Assembly: GCF_963678635.1 (NCBI RefSeq) | Contig: NW_026971166.1 | Span: forward strand, 49,457 to 113,456 | Origin: Symsagittifera roscoffensis | Lineage: Eukaryota; Xenacoelomorpha; Acoela; Convolutidae | Direction: 5' to 3' | Length of the DNA stretch: 64,000 bases | Shown: positions 43,891-51,987 of the stretch, piece by piece | Layout of the letters: every line of letters starts with the position of its first letter | Position numbering within the stretch: position 1 is the first letter of the stretch | Program-made: the position numbers and the translations under genes | Notes under the pieces: model-generated | The model's input: only the letters and a program-made list of their open reading frames with translations | Database searches by the model: none | Told to the model about the DNA's origin: nothing

Positions 43891-45146
43891 TCACTGATAG
43901 TAGGATTTCCATTCTTTTGTTGACGTCGTCGCAAACGATTCTTTACTGCTTTCATAGTTTTTATCATCGTCGTCATCGTCGTCGTTGGTGGTGGGGAAAA
44001 ATTCTTTTTTCTGGGTTTTTCTTTTGTCGGTTTGCTTGGTTTTGGGTTTGAGAGTTGTCGATTGAGTCTTCGAAGAGGAGGGTTTAGATCTCTTCGAGTA
44101 CTCAATTGTCGGGTTGTCGTCGGAGACGAAGGAGGAAGAAGTTGAGGGCTTAGCTGCTTCGCTCTTAAGCGAGCGTAAAATCTGTTTGGCATAAGTGTTG
44201 GACACTAAGCTAGGATCAAGATTCAGTTCTTTCAAAATTTGTGGATAAAAAACACCCTCAAGTTTTTTTGTGTTTTGCTGTGTATCGTACAAAAAAGATT
44301 CAATTTTAACGAGTGTTGGTTTTCCTTGAATTAAAACATATCCGTCAACGTCTAAAGTCAAGGATTCAACTTTGAACAACTGCTTTAGCACGATGTTTGC
44401 CCTTTCCAATTTATTAGCTTCCAATAGCTCTTGAATGGATTCCATAACCTTTCGAAACACTTCAGCGGTTTTTCCATTACTTTTTTCATCGTTTTTTTTT
44501 CTGTTCTCTTTGAGCTTGTCTGCTGCAGTGAATTGTATGATTCAAAATTTTTTTCTGCTTCATCATCACCATCATCACTGAAATTAGTAAGTGCAGATAA
44601 ATTTCTTTTTCGAAGATTTGGTACTACAATATTAGGGGTTAAAGGAATAGGAGATGTTGGGTTTAATGGTGGTGGAGAGTCACGGCTGATATTTCGTTCT
44701 CGAAATTGTTGTATGTAATTGAGTTGAGATGATTTGTCGTTAATTAATGGATTATGAAGGATTTGAGATTGTGGTGCAGTTTTTTCATCTGGAGCATATG
44801 TTTTTCGAGAAATGAGGATGAATTCTTCAGCATACATGCCTGAGGTTCTAGTTTTTTTCAGGTAAATGTAACACGATTCTCCGATTGATTTAACCAGTGA
44901 AATATTGTTTGCCAAAACTTTTCGTTTTTCTCGGATACTAAACTTAGGGTCAACAATTTTTCCAAATGGTATTTTCTTACTCTCGATGAAACTTTTGTTA
45001 GCTGGAACATGTCCCCGAAAAACATTCACAAAACAATCGCAAAGAAATCTAATAAAATTTGAATCAGCTCCTGTCAAAATTGATCTACAATGGCGACTAT
45101 TGAGCATTTGCTTCAATATACATAATTCTTTCTCTTTCATTTTCAA
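43891..45146 (-). pseudogene. Conserved Polinton small proteins (two families), full-length copy
   Basis: Frame 44385-45146 starts with an ATG (MKMKEKELCILKQML) and holds LCILKQMLNSRHCRSILTGA, FLCDCFVNVFRGHVP and REKRKVLANNISL, which match the short Lys/Leu-rich Polinton protein of unknown role. It then runs without a stop into FILISRKTYAPDEK and NPLINDKSSQLNYIQQF, the start of the second conserved protein. That protein continues in frame 43891-44460 (VDGYVLIQGKPTLV) after a shift near 44450 (T/A8 run). The apparent fusion of two normally separate proteins may reflect a lost stop. The ATG overlaps the ATPase end by 50 bases. Confidence 0.65.
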
Positions 45147-45862
45147 GAGATGTGATAACTGCTTTTGAGGATGGTAAATAGAAAATGGTTGGTGATGGTG
45201 GAACTATGTTTGACGAATAACGAAGACATTCTGATGTTTTGGGATCCAAGTCTATCAACAGATGACCGAAATCTTCTTTCGTTGCCAACTGATACGCATG
45301 ACGGAGGAATTTTGCATTACTCAACTGTCTGCCTAAATAATCAATTTGTTGAATGTCTCGAGGTGATTTGAACAAAATTAAGTGAGTTGTATTCAAATCT
45401 ATTGTACGTGATTGCTTACTTTGCTGAAATAAATTGTGCTTGACATAAATAACATGAACATTTTTATGTCGGCCTGCTGTAGCTAATTTAACAAAAGCTT
45501 TTTCATTAAAAATTTCTTCACAGGTATGAAAAAGTAGCTAATTTCTTCACTGTAGCTAATTTAACAAAATCTTTTTCATTAAAAATTTCTTCACAGGTAT
45601 CATCAAAGACAATCATACAATCCCGTAAGTTATTAACAATTTCAAAGCTGGACAATTTTATAAATTCAATATCAAATTTGTTGTGAGAAACAAAGGAACG
45701 GTATTTGGGTTGATCGTGAAGATAAAAATAAAATATCTTGTTATATGATGGATAGAATGTACCTATGAGAATCATTTGAAAAATTAAATCAGTTTTGCCA
45801 GATCCCGAGGGACCTGAAACGGACATAAACAGACGATCCTTTGTTGAAATGATCTTATTCAT
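45097..45862 (-). pseudogene. ATP: Maverick packaging ATPase (FtsK/HerA, A32-like)
   Basis: Genome-packaging motor. The start at ATG 45862 (MNKIISTKDRLF) is chosen because it follows the upstream stop by two bases and leads straight to the Walker A motif VSGPSGSGKTD. Walker B is CMIVFDDTCEEIF. The C-terminal part in a second frame (45097-45396) has TTHLILFKSPRDIQQIDYLG and FGHLLIDLDPKTSECLRYSSN, family-typical. A 73-base duplication (45478-45601) shifts the frame between the Walker B region and the C-terminus; its second half repeats EEIFNEK...FVKLAT. Confidence 0.88.
45478..45601. repeat. Direct repeat, 73-bp period, inside ATPase
   Basis: tgtagctaatttaacaaaag at 45478 recurs at 45551 with one mismatch, and the copies run on to cttcacaggtat. 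The extra 73 bases are not a multiple of three and break the ATPase frame. Confidence 0.85.
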
Positions 45863-45864
45863 TA

Positions 45865-46155
45865 TTATAACTTGGGATTGGGTAACATGTAACCAACTGT
45901 ACTGGATAGTATTGAAAGCCAAATGGCAGTCTCGTCACAACTAAGATTGTAAAAAGACAATTTTGAAATAGATAAAGAGAGCAAAATGAAAATGAAACAG
46001 ACTTGTGTGAAAAAGACAACTTCTGCAGACGGAAGAGAAACAGAATTACAAAATTTCCAAGATCTGTTTTCGTGAGATAAAGACTGTTCGGCACCACCAA
46101 TGTCTACAAAGTCGCAATCATTGTTCTCAACAGTGGTGGTTTCTTCAATTTCCAT
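45865..46155 (-). CDS. Maverick conserved membrane protein
   Basis: 96 residues from the ATG at 46155 (MEIEETTTVENNDC); the longer frame from 46191 is possible but less compact. An acidic N-terminus is followed by SVSLPSAEVVFFTQVCFIFI, a first membrane span, and a second hydrophobic stretch ending TVGYMLPNPKL. This SLPS-x-EVVFFTQV...YxLPNP pattern is a recurrent Polinton membrane protein. Its stop precedes the ATPase ATG by two bases, implying coordinated expression. No lesion is seen. Confidence 0.8.
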   Translation of the reverse strand: MEIEETTTVENNDCDFVDIGGAEQSLSHENRSWKFCNSVSLPSAEVVFFTQVCFIFILLSLSISKLSFYNLSCDETAIWLSILSSTVGYMLPNPKL

Positions 46156-46200
46156 GTTTACTGGAAGACTTTTTTTGCTTATTTGTATCAAGGTTGATAG

Positions 46201-46440
46201 TTACAACTGCATACCAATCGCCTTTTTTCTCTCTGATCTATTGCCGTTTGGTTTGTATTTTATTATATATCTTGCTATGTTTTTGTCTGTCAGAAGTATC
46301 CGAACAATTTTTTCTACGTTTCCGGTACTGATTTCGTCTAATAACTCTTTTGGTAAATTCTCACCTGTTAAACTCACATTTTGTGTGTTTTCTTTTGGCA
46401 AAAATATTTTTTTTAAATTTTGAATTTTCAAACACGACAT
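46201..46440 (-). CDS. Small Maverick ORF, paralogue 1
   Basis: 79 residues (MSCLKIQNLKKIFL). The stretch LPKELLDEISTGNVEKIVRI and then IARYIIKYKPNGN aligns with the neighbouring ORF at 46539-46838, so they are ancient tandem duplicates. Its role is unknown. Confidence 0.6.
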   Translation of the reverse strand: MSCLKIQNLKKIFLPKENTQNVSLTGENLPKELLDEISTGNVEKIVRILLTDKNIARYIIKYKPNGNRSERKKAIGMQL

Positions 46441-46538
46441 GTTAGCAACTAGTAATCACACAAGATCAAAAGAAAATGAAGACAATCAATAAATATATTT
46501 ATTATGATTCACAAAACTTGGTATATGTATGTGATTCG

Positions 46539-46838
46539 TCATTTCGGTTCAACAGGCAAATCAACTCCTCGTTCAATGAAGAAAAACTCATATTTTGTGA
46601 ATTTGTCATGGTTACAATTAGATTTGAACTTTACAACAAAATGAGCAGCAACTCTGATAGTGGCTTGAACTAAATGTATTTCCTCAACATTATCAGTTTT
46701 GACTAATTCTTTCAGTTCAGCTGGAAGCTGATGGTCATGCAAATGGATTTGTCTTCTCTCTCCCAGCTGAGGTTGCAGCCCTTCCAGGTTGAGATTGAAC
46801 AACGGAACTGACTGGCGAAATTCCTGGAGTCTGGACAT
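46539..46838 (-). CDS. Small Maverick ORF, paralogue 2
   Basis: 99 residues from the inner ATG (MSRLQEFRQSVPLF), chosen because it aligns with the start of paralogue 1; the frame is open 7 codons further. It carries the same core: LPAELKELVKTDNVEEIHLV and then AAHFVVKFKSN. Divergence between paralogues is high, so both may have been kept by selection. Confidence 0.6.
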   Translation of the reverse strand: MSRLQEFRQSVPLFNLNLEGLQPQLGERRQIHLHDHQLPAELKELVKTDNVEEIHLVQATIRVAAHFVVKFKSNCNHDKFTKYEFFFIERGVDLPVEPK

Positions 46839-47079
46839 TGTACAGGTGAAAGTAGTCAAGAACTGTAAAAAATTTCCGAAAATTGTCGATTTCGATATCG
46901 TTCAGTGTAATTTGTTCGAGTTTTTGCAGGAGAGGTTTTCTTCGACAATCTAATATGCCTGTCCGCGTAAGAGTAACTTTAATTCTTGGTGTTAAATTGT
47001 TTTCAGGACTCTGATTAGTCATTGAAGCGTAAACCAACAAATTTGGAGATAAGGTTGTTTGCATCATTGGACAGTTCAT
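46735..47079 (-). CDS. Hypothetical Maverick ORF
   Basis: 114 residues (MNCPMMQTTLSPNLLVYASM). The middle is protein-like (IKVTLTRTGILDCRRKPLLQ) and its 3' end overlaps the next small ORF by about 100 bases. No family is recognised. It could be the C-terminal domain of the upstream 47015-47590 gene after a frameshift. Confidence 0.4.
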   Translation of the reverse strand: MNCPMMQTTLSPNLLVYASMTNQSPENNLTPRIKVTLTRTGILDCRRKPLLQKLEQITLNDIEIDNFRKFFTVLDYFHLYNVQTPGISPVSSVVQSQPGRAATSAGREKTNPFA

Positions 47080-47590
47080 TTTGTAACCAATCGAAAAAAA
47101 CTTTGGATTTTCTACGGGTACAATGCTTTAATAATTGATGTGAGGGAAGTAAATGAGAATGTCGTTTGCAAATATGTTTTTCTTGACCCAATAACTGTTC
47201 AATCTTTGGGCAGCCAAAATCTTCCAAATTTGTCACGGGTAATTTCAAGTATTCAGCTAATAAAACAGATTTTTGTGTACCTTTAGCAAAAAAATGGGAA
47301 TTTGGGTTCCTCAAACGAATGCTGTCAAAAATTTGATCCAAGTATGAGTAAGGGTATTCACCTTCGTCCCAACGAAGCCCGTGTAGAAATTTAGATACCC
47401 AATTGTACGCTTTTTTCTCTTCTTTTGATAAATGGTTGAATTGGATTGGTGGCAGAAAATGAATTGTATCAAATGTATTAGCAGAGCAAACGGAAAGTTA
47501 CTTTATGATCAAAGGTTTCTTGCCACATTTAAATCCCTCAATATCTAAAATAATGAGATGGTTGAAAAACAATTTTTTAGTTTTCTTTCT
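47015..47590 (-). pseudogene. Maverick DxE-motif protein of unknown function
   Basis: The frame is open from about 47590 to 47015 except for an in-frame TAA at 47498-47500. It begins LIILDIEGFKCGKKPLIIK; after the stop come IHFLPPIQFNHLSKEEKKAY, FLHGLRWDEGEYPYSYLD, FFAKGTQKSVLLAEYL and VTNLEDFGCPKIEQL, then C-x2-H (ICKRH). The hydrophobic-Asp-x-Glu start resembles motif I of DEDD exonucleases, and an KG-x-x-K box and NLED-x-GCP box recur in Maverick-linked proteins that I remember without a name. Nuclease activity is inference only. The TAA is one change from a sense codon. Confidence 0.5.
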
Positions 47591-47695
47591 TTGGGTTAAC
47601 ATGACTTTCACTCAACATTGCAACAAACGAAATAACTTTGGTTTGAATGCTTTAAGAAATAAGCAAAACGCAATACCTGTCACGTGACCCAGGTA

Positions 47696-48019
47696 TCAGT
47701 TTTTTATTGGACAAGGCAAAACATATGTGTACCCAGGACCGGTATGATTTTTTTCTTGCAAATATCCCGCTGCGTCATGCAATATAGCATGTATTCTAAG
47801 AAATTTGAAATGTATCAAGTGTTTTTCGAGCGACGAATTGTCTATTCCAATTAAACCACCATATGGTCTGTTTTTCAAAACAAAATCCAAATTAATATCA
47901 GCATCCAAATACAAACAAGTGGCTAAAAAATACTGAAATCTGACTGATTTGTCTGGATATTGTGATTTTAAGTCTATAAAAATTTCATGAATGAGTTTTA
48001 AATCGAAAGTTGAAATCAT
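47696..48019 (-). CDS. Hypothetical Maverick ORF
   Basis: 107 residues from an inner ATG (MISTFDLKLIHEIF). It shows a conserved-looking end with IHAILHDAAGYLQEKN and GPGYTYVLPCP. No membrane span. The family is not recognised. It lies alone between the DxE-motif gene and the HUH-like gene. Confidence 0.5.
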   Translation of the reverse strand: MISTFDLKLIHEIFIDLKSQYPDKSVRFQYFLATCLYLDADINLDFVLKNRPYGGLIGIDNSSLEKHLIHFKFLRIHAILHDAAGYLQEKNHTGPGYTYVLPCPIKN

Positions 48020-48066
48020 GTTTACTGAACTCAATATAATAAAAAGGGAATAATTAAAAGTATCAA

Positions 48067-48853
48067 TTAAAACTTAACTTTCTCTTCAACAAAAATTTTC
48101 ACAAATAGCACATCAGTATCTACATCAAGTTTTCCATATCCACTTGTCAAAATATCCATTATTTTGCAAAAAGCGGCAGAATGGGGTCCATTAATTAAAC
48201 TTTCAAATCTTTTCAAAGTTTCTGTATTCATCTCATCTGTTTGAAAATGTCTGCTTTCTGTATGTTTCTTTGAAACTGAAGTCGAAATTCTTACGGATTT
48301 GTTTGACGTCGACAATGCAGCAGGCGTAACTGTATTATCAATTCGTTTCTGTCCCCCAACGGCCGGAGATTTCTTGCAAACGTTTTGATTTGGTGAAGTT
48401 TGTTTGTTAGATGATGTTGCAGAAAGCAATAAATTGGGTAAACGTTTTTTGATTGCAGTGAAATCTAACAAATCGAGATTGGCTGCAACAGGTTGTGCTG
48501 AATAAGTGAGAGCTAGTTTAAGCTTGTCAAATAACTCACCGTTTCCTTTGACATCTTTAGCAGGAGAAACTAAGTATTTGAAGCAAGTGAAAAAACAAGG
48601 AATACTGAAACATTTTTGGGAAGGAAAAAATTGGTTTAATTGTTCCTCTGAATCTACTTGAATCAATATATGGTAATGATTTTTTTTCATTCTCGACTGA
48701 AAAAGGGCAATATTTAGATTTGAAGTGGCTTCCAAAAGCATAATTTTTAAAAGTAGATAAATTAGGAATTTTTTCAGTGATAACAAATTTGAAATTTGGT
48801 TGAAATTTTTTGAAATAATCAGGTAACACAACTTCGAACATAGCTTCTGCCAT
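48067..48853 (-). pseudogene. Maverick ORF with HUH-like motif, frameshifted
   Basis: Frame 48557-48853 (MAEAMFEVVLPDYFKKF) leads into frame 48067-48831 through a one-base change in an 8-A run near 48690. At the join the second frame reads NHYHILIQVD, a His-hydrophobic-His motif like that of HUH nucleases, followed about 30 residues later by CFKYLVSPAKD, where HUH enzymes carry their Tyr/Lys motif. The C-terminus is Ser/Thr-rich. HUH assignment rests on one short motif and is tentative. Confidence 0.45.
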
Positions 48854-48867
48854 TTTGTAAAGGAAAA

Positions 48868-49239
48868 TTAATTCGAGTCGTGCTTGAAATCGTTTGTGTT
48901 TGAGGTAAGTTGAGATTTCCTGGCTCGTTTACAGTTAGATTGTGGTTTGTCTTTGTTTTCAACAGTATCAGAAATTTCACTTGTTTGCGCTCGGATTGAC
49001 TTTCCCGACTTAAATAATTTTGAAAATTCTTCGCTGCTTAAGGAAAGTCTTTGTACACATTCAAATTCAGCGCCTTCAGTTGCTTTTTTGAAAACTTTCA
49101 GGAATACATAAGTTCCAGTTTGGTCATATGTTTTCAATGTAGCACGCACTAGTCTTTTACTGTTTTCCGAAATATCGAAATAGCAATCGCCAAAATCTTT
49201 ATCTGCATTTGCTGTGGTGCTTGTTTTGGTTTTATTCAT
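48868..49239 (-). CDS. Small Maverick ORF, possible PC4-like
   Basis: 123 residues (MNKTKTSTTANADKDFGDC). Residues 18-75 (YFDISENSKRLVRATLKTYD, YVFLKVFKKATEGAEF, LSLSSEEFSKLF) have the pattern of a PC4/Sub1 single-strand-DNA-binding domain: a short strand, a basic hairpin and a final helix after the xLSL motif. The C-terminus is Lys/Ser-rich. The resemblance is to the fold pattern only, and no specific residues prove it. Confidence 0.4.
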   Translation of the reverse strand: MNKTKTSTTANADKDFGDCYFDISENSKRLVRATLKTYDQTGTYVFLKVFKKATEGAEFECVQRLSLSSEEFSKLFKSGKSIRAQTSEISDTVENKDKPQSNCKRARKSQLTSNTNDFKHDSN

Positions 49240-49722
49240 TGTAACGAGTAAATTTTCAAAGTAACTTGATTCAAAACCGAATAGAAAGAAATGAATGGTT
49301 CCGATTGATTGTATATGTCTGCAAAAGAAAGCGTTGTATCTATTTTAATTTATATACACATGTACTTTATATCGCAAAGATATTGGATTGCAATTTAGTT
49401 CAAATGGATAAGTATTTTGTGCATGTACAACTGATAAGAATTTTAATGGGTGTTAAAGGTCACAATGTTTAAACGTTATTTTTGATACAAGCTATTTGTT
49501 TGAATGCAATTTAGATAAACATAGAATACCACGCAAGGTAACATAAATATTTTACACGCCCTCCCCAATTAAACTGATTAAAAACTACATAGGAGGTCTT
49601 GAAATTTCTAATTTTGGAAGAACCAATCCCTATTTTAATCTCTTGAGGCGTTTTCACAATTCATTTCAGTTTCATTTCTCTCCGCGTTACGTTTGTTATT
49701 TTCTTCCAACTTTTCTTCAAAA

Positions 49723-50412
49723 ATGCCTTGTTATATTATTGCCGGATATTCCAATCACGAAAGAACCATTTTTTATGAAACCGTTCACGGTAACTTTGTA
49801 GCAATAATTAACGAAGAAAAAAGTTTCAATTCTGATGAGTGGACTTGTACTCATCACGTTATGATTCCCAAAAATTTTTTACATTTATTCAGTAAACTTT
49901 CCTTAAAAATTTCAAAGAAAGACGAAGAACTGAATATAAAGTATTTGAGTTACCTTACAAATTCTGGTAAATATACGGATCCTGACGAGCCTCTTGCTCT
50001 TCAGGTTGATATTTCAACTTTATCAAAACCAGTAAAAAATTTTTTGTATAAATACGATTGTGATGTTACTCCGATGTGTGAAAACCAGTTAGAATACTTT
50101 GAAGAAATTGAATTTTTTGATCGTTTATGGGGAATGGAACAGATTGAATCACCATCAGTAGTTACCCCGAAAGCTGATCCTTCCCCTGTAGTATCACCAT
50201 GCCTTGACGAACTGGGTTGCTCAACTCCAAAGCGTACCCCTGAGGCTACTGTGAGCAACCACATGGAAAACTTAAGCCCTTCTCTCTGTCTAGCGCCAAA
50301 GAAAAAAAGGAAGTTAAGAGAAAGCGCAGGAGTATTTGGACCTTATATAACTTTGAAACTGAGGTTGAGTTTTATTGATTTTTGTTTGTATTTATTGTGT
50401 ATAATAATTTAA
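49723..50412 (+). CDS. Hypothetical plus-strand Maverick ORF with nuclear-localisation-like motif
   Basis: 229 residues from ATG 49723 (MPCYIIAGYSNHERTIFYE), chosen over 49693 because caaaaATG matches the start context of the polymerase gene. The N-terminal ~130 residues look globular. A proline-rich acidic middle is followed by a basic APKKKRKLRE motif. The hydrophobic last 20 residues (LSFIDFCLYLLCIII) may be read-through of an intron or a tail. It is divergently oriented from the minus-strand genes. Confidence 0.55.
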   Translation: MPCYIIAGYSNHERTIFYETVHGNFVAIINEEKSFNSDEWTCTHHVMIPKNFLHLFSKLSLKISKKDEELNIKYLSYLTNSGKYTDPDEPLALQVDISTLSKPVKNFLYKYDCDVTPMCENQLEYFEEIEFFDRLWGMEQIESPSVVTPKADPSPVVSPCLDELGCSTPKRTPEATVSNHMENLSPSLCLAPKKKRKLRESAGVFGPYITLKLRLSFIDFCLYLLCIII

Positions 50413-51987
50413 CTTTAAAATTGAGTTTGAGTTTGTATCTTGTATTTGTTCATTAATTATCCAACGATTGGGTTCTGATTAAAAATTTATTTCAAAAGCC
50501 TTTAAAAATTGAAGTTTAAAAAATCATTTATTTTTAATAAATTGACTATTTTTTTTCAATTAAAAACAAAAAAAAAATCCGTAAAACTTTCATTTTTTCC
50601 ACAATTAGGATTTAACATATTAACATTGAAGTCCTTATTTACATTAGTGATCTTGAGAAAAAACTGAAAAGCATCCATATATATGCTAATTTTTAGAAAA
50701 CAAGATTAAAAAATTCAATTTCGTTTTTTGAAAAAAGATAATTAACGTCAAAAAAAAACTGTAAAAAAATAATTTTGGATGAAAACTTATGTTGTCATAT
50801 GTTTATTCAAATAGTTATTATACAAATCAAACATAGTGAAAAATAGTATAAAAGATGTTTAAAACCAACTTTTTGATAAAAATACTTATTTTTTTAAATG
50901 TTTTTTAGTTAAAAATTTGATTTTTTAATTACAAAAAGGAAAAAAAAGCATTAATTTTTTTCTTTTACTACAAATTGGAGTTACCATTTGATCATTGATA
51001 CTGTTGTCTCCAAAAAAGATTATAGTGAAAAAAATACAAGTATTCATCATCATGCTAAATATTTGAGAAAAATAATAAAAATCAAACTTTTTAATTGATG
51101 ACTCATCGTTTTTTCATTTTTCCGAAAAAATGCGATTTTCAACCAGAAGACGCAATTTTTTATTATGAGCAAGTGGTGTTATTATGAAAGTGCAATGAGG
51201 GGCACGACTAATGAGATTGTGGGAGTAGATGTTTTTTCAATAGTCTTCGAGAAAAACGCTAATCCCCTTAAACCCCCCTAAAACAACAAACTCATTTCTC
51301 TTTACAGAAAAGTATTTTTTCGGACTTTTTTTTCGAATCGAAAGACAATTGAGACAAATTCATGATGACATGGACCGTGCAACCGCTCCGTGATTGACAT
51401 CATTGATAGCAATGCGCCTGGAAAGTTAAAAAACTGTCATTTTTCAGTTTTTGCTTTACTTATTCATCATTTCAACTGTTTTTGATACTAATTTTGACAT
51501 TTTTATAGGATATTCTGTCCCCATGACAACTGGGATATTTAGGATCTATCATGTGTTGTGACATGCTCAACTTTTATTCGCAATTTTGAAATTTTCATCA
51601 ATTTATATTTTGAATTGATAAAATATAAAATTAAAACTTTTCTCTCTTGGCTCTAAAATGATTTTGGATTAAAATTTAGCCCAAACTTGGTTGGCTTAGA
51701 TTAATTTCTATCGTTTGTAATAATTATTAACGTTTCAAACAACAATTTATCTGTTTCGTCCAATCGAATTTGAGTTTGCCAGTTATGGCGGGAAATTCAA
51801 ACCTAATTCAAATTTTGGCGGTAACTTTAATTCAAATTCAAAATTACGCGCGCAAAACACAAACCGTTTTCTCTGCAATTGGTAGACGAACAGTTATGCT
51901 TCCCATTTACTGTTGTTTCTGAGTGTAATTTGAGATCACTTGATTCTTTTTCTTTCTTAAAATCAATAGCCTAACTTATTTCAAAAA
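50413..51987. promoter_or_regulatory. AT-rich intergenic region upstream of DNA polymerase, with E2F-like motifs
   Basis: No gene in about 1.6 kb. Homopolymer A and T runs dominate. The last 200 bases contain ggcgggaaa (51787-51795) and ttttggcgg (51813-51821), each similar to the E2F site core, then an acgcgcgc block at 51844. This is the likely promoter of the polymerase gene. Factor binding is inference. Confidence 0.35.

Larger units (their letters stand above)
41522..44825. repeat. Tandem duplication B, copy 2 (3304 bp)
   Basis: Full-length copy that retains the integrase C-terminus and the start of the minor capsid gene. The join at 41521 (aggatgaattct to gttgtcgtatcg) fuses the small-protein reading frame to the MCP gene in the opposite order from the original, giving a chimeric 96-codon MCP N-terminal frame at 41481-41771. 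Confidence 0.93.
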
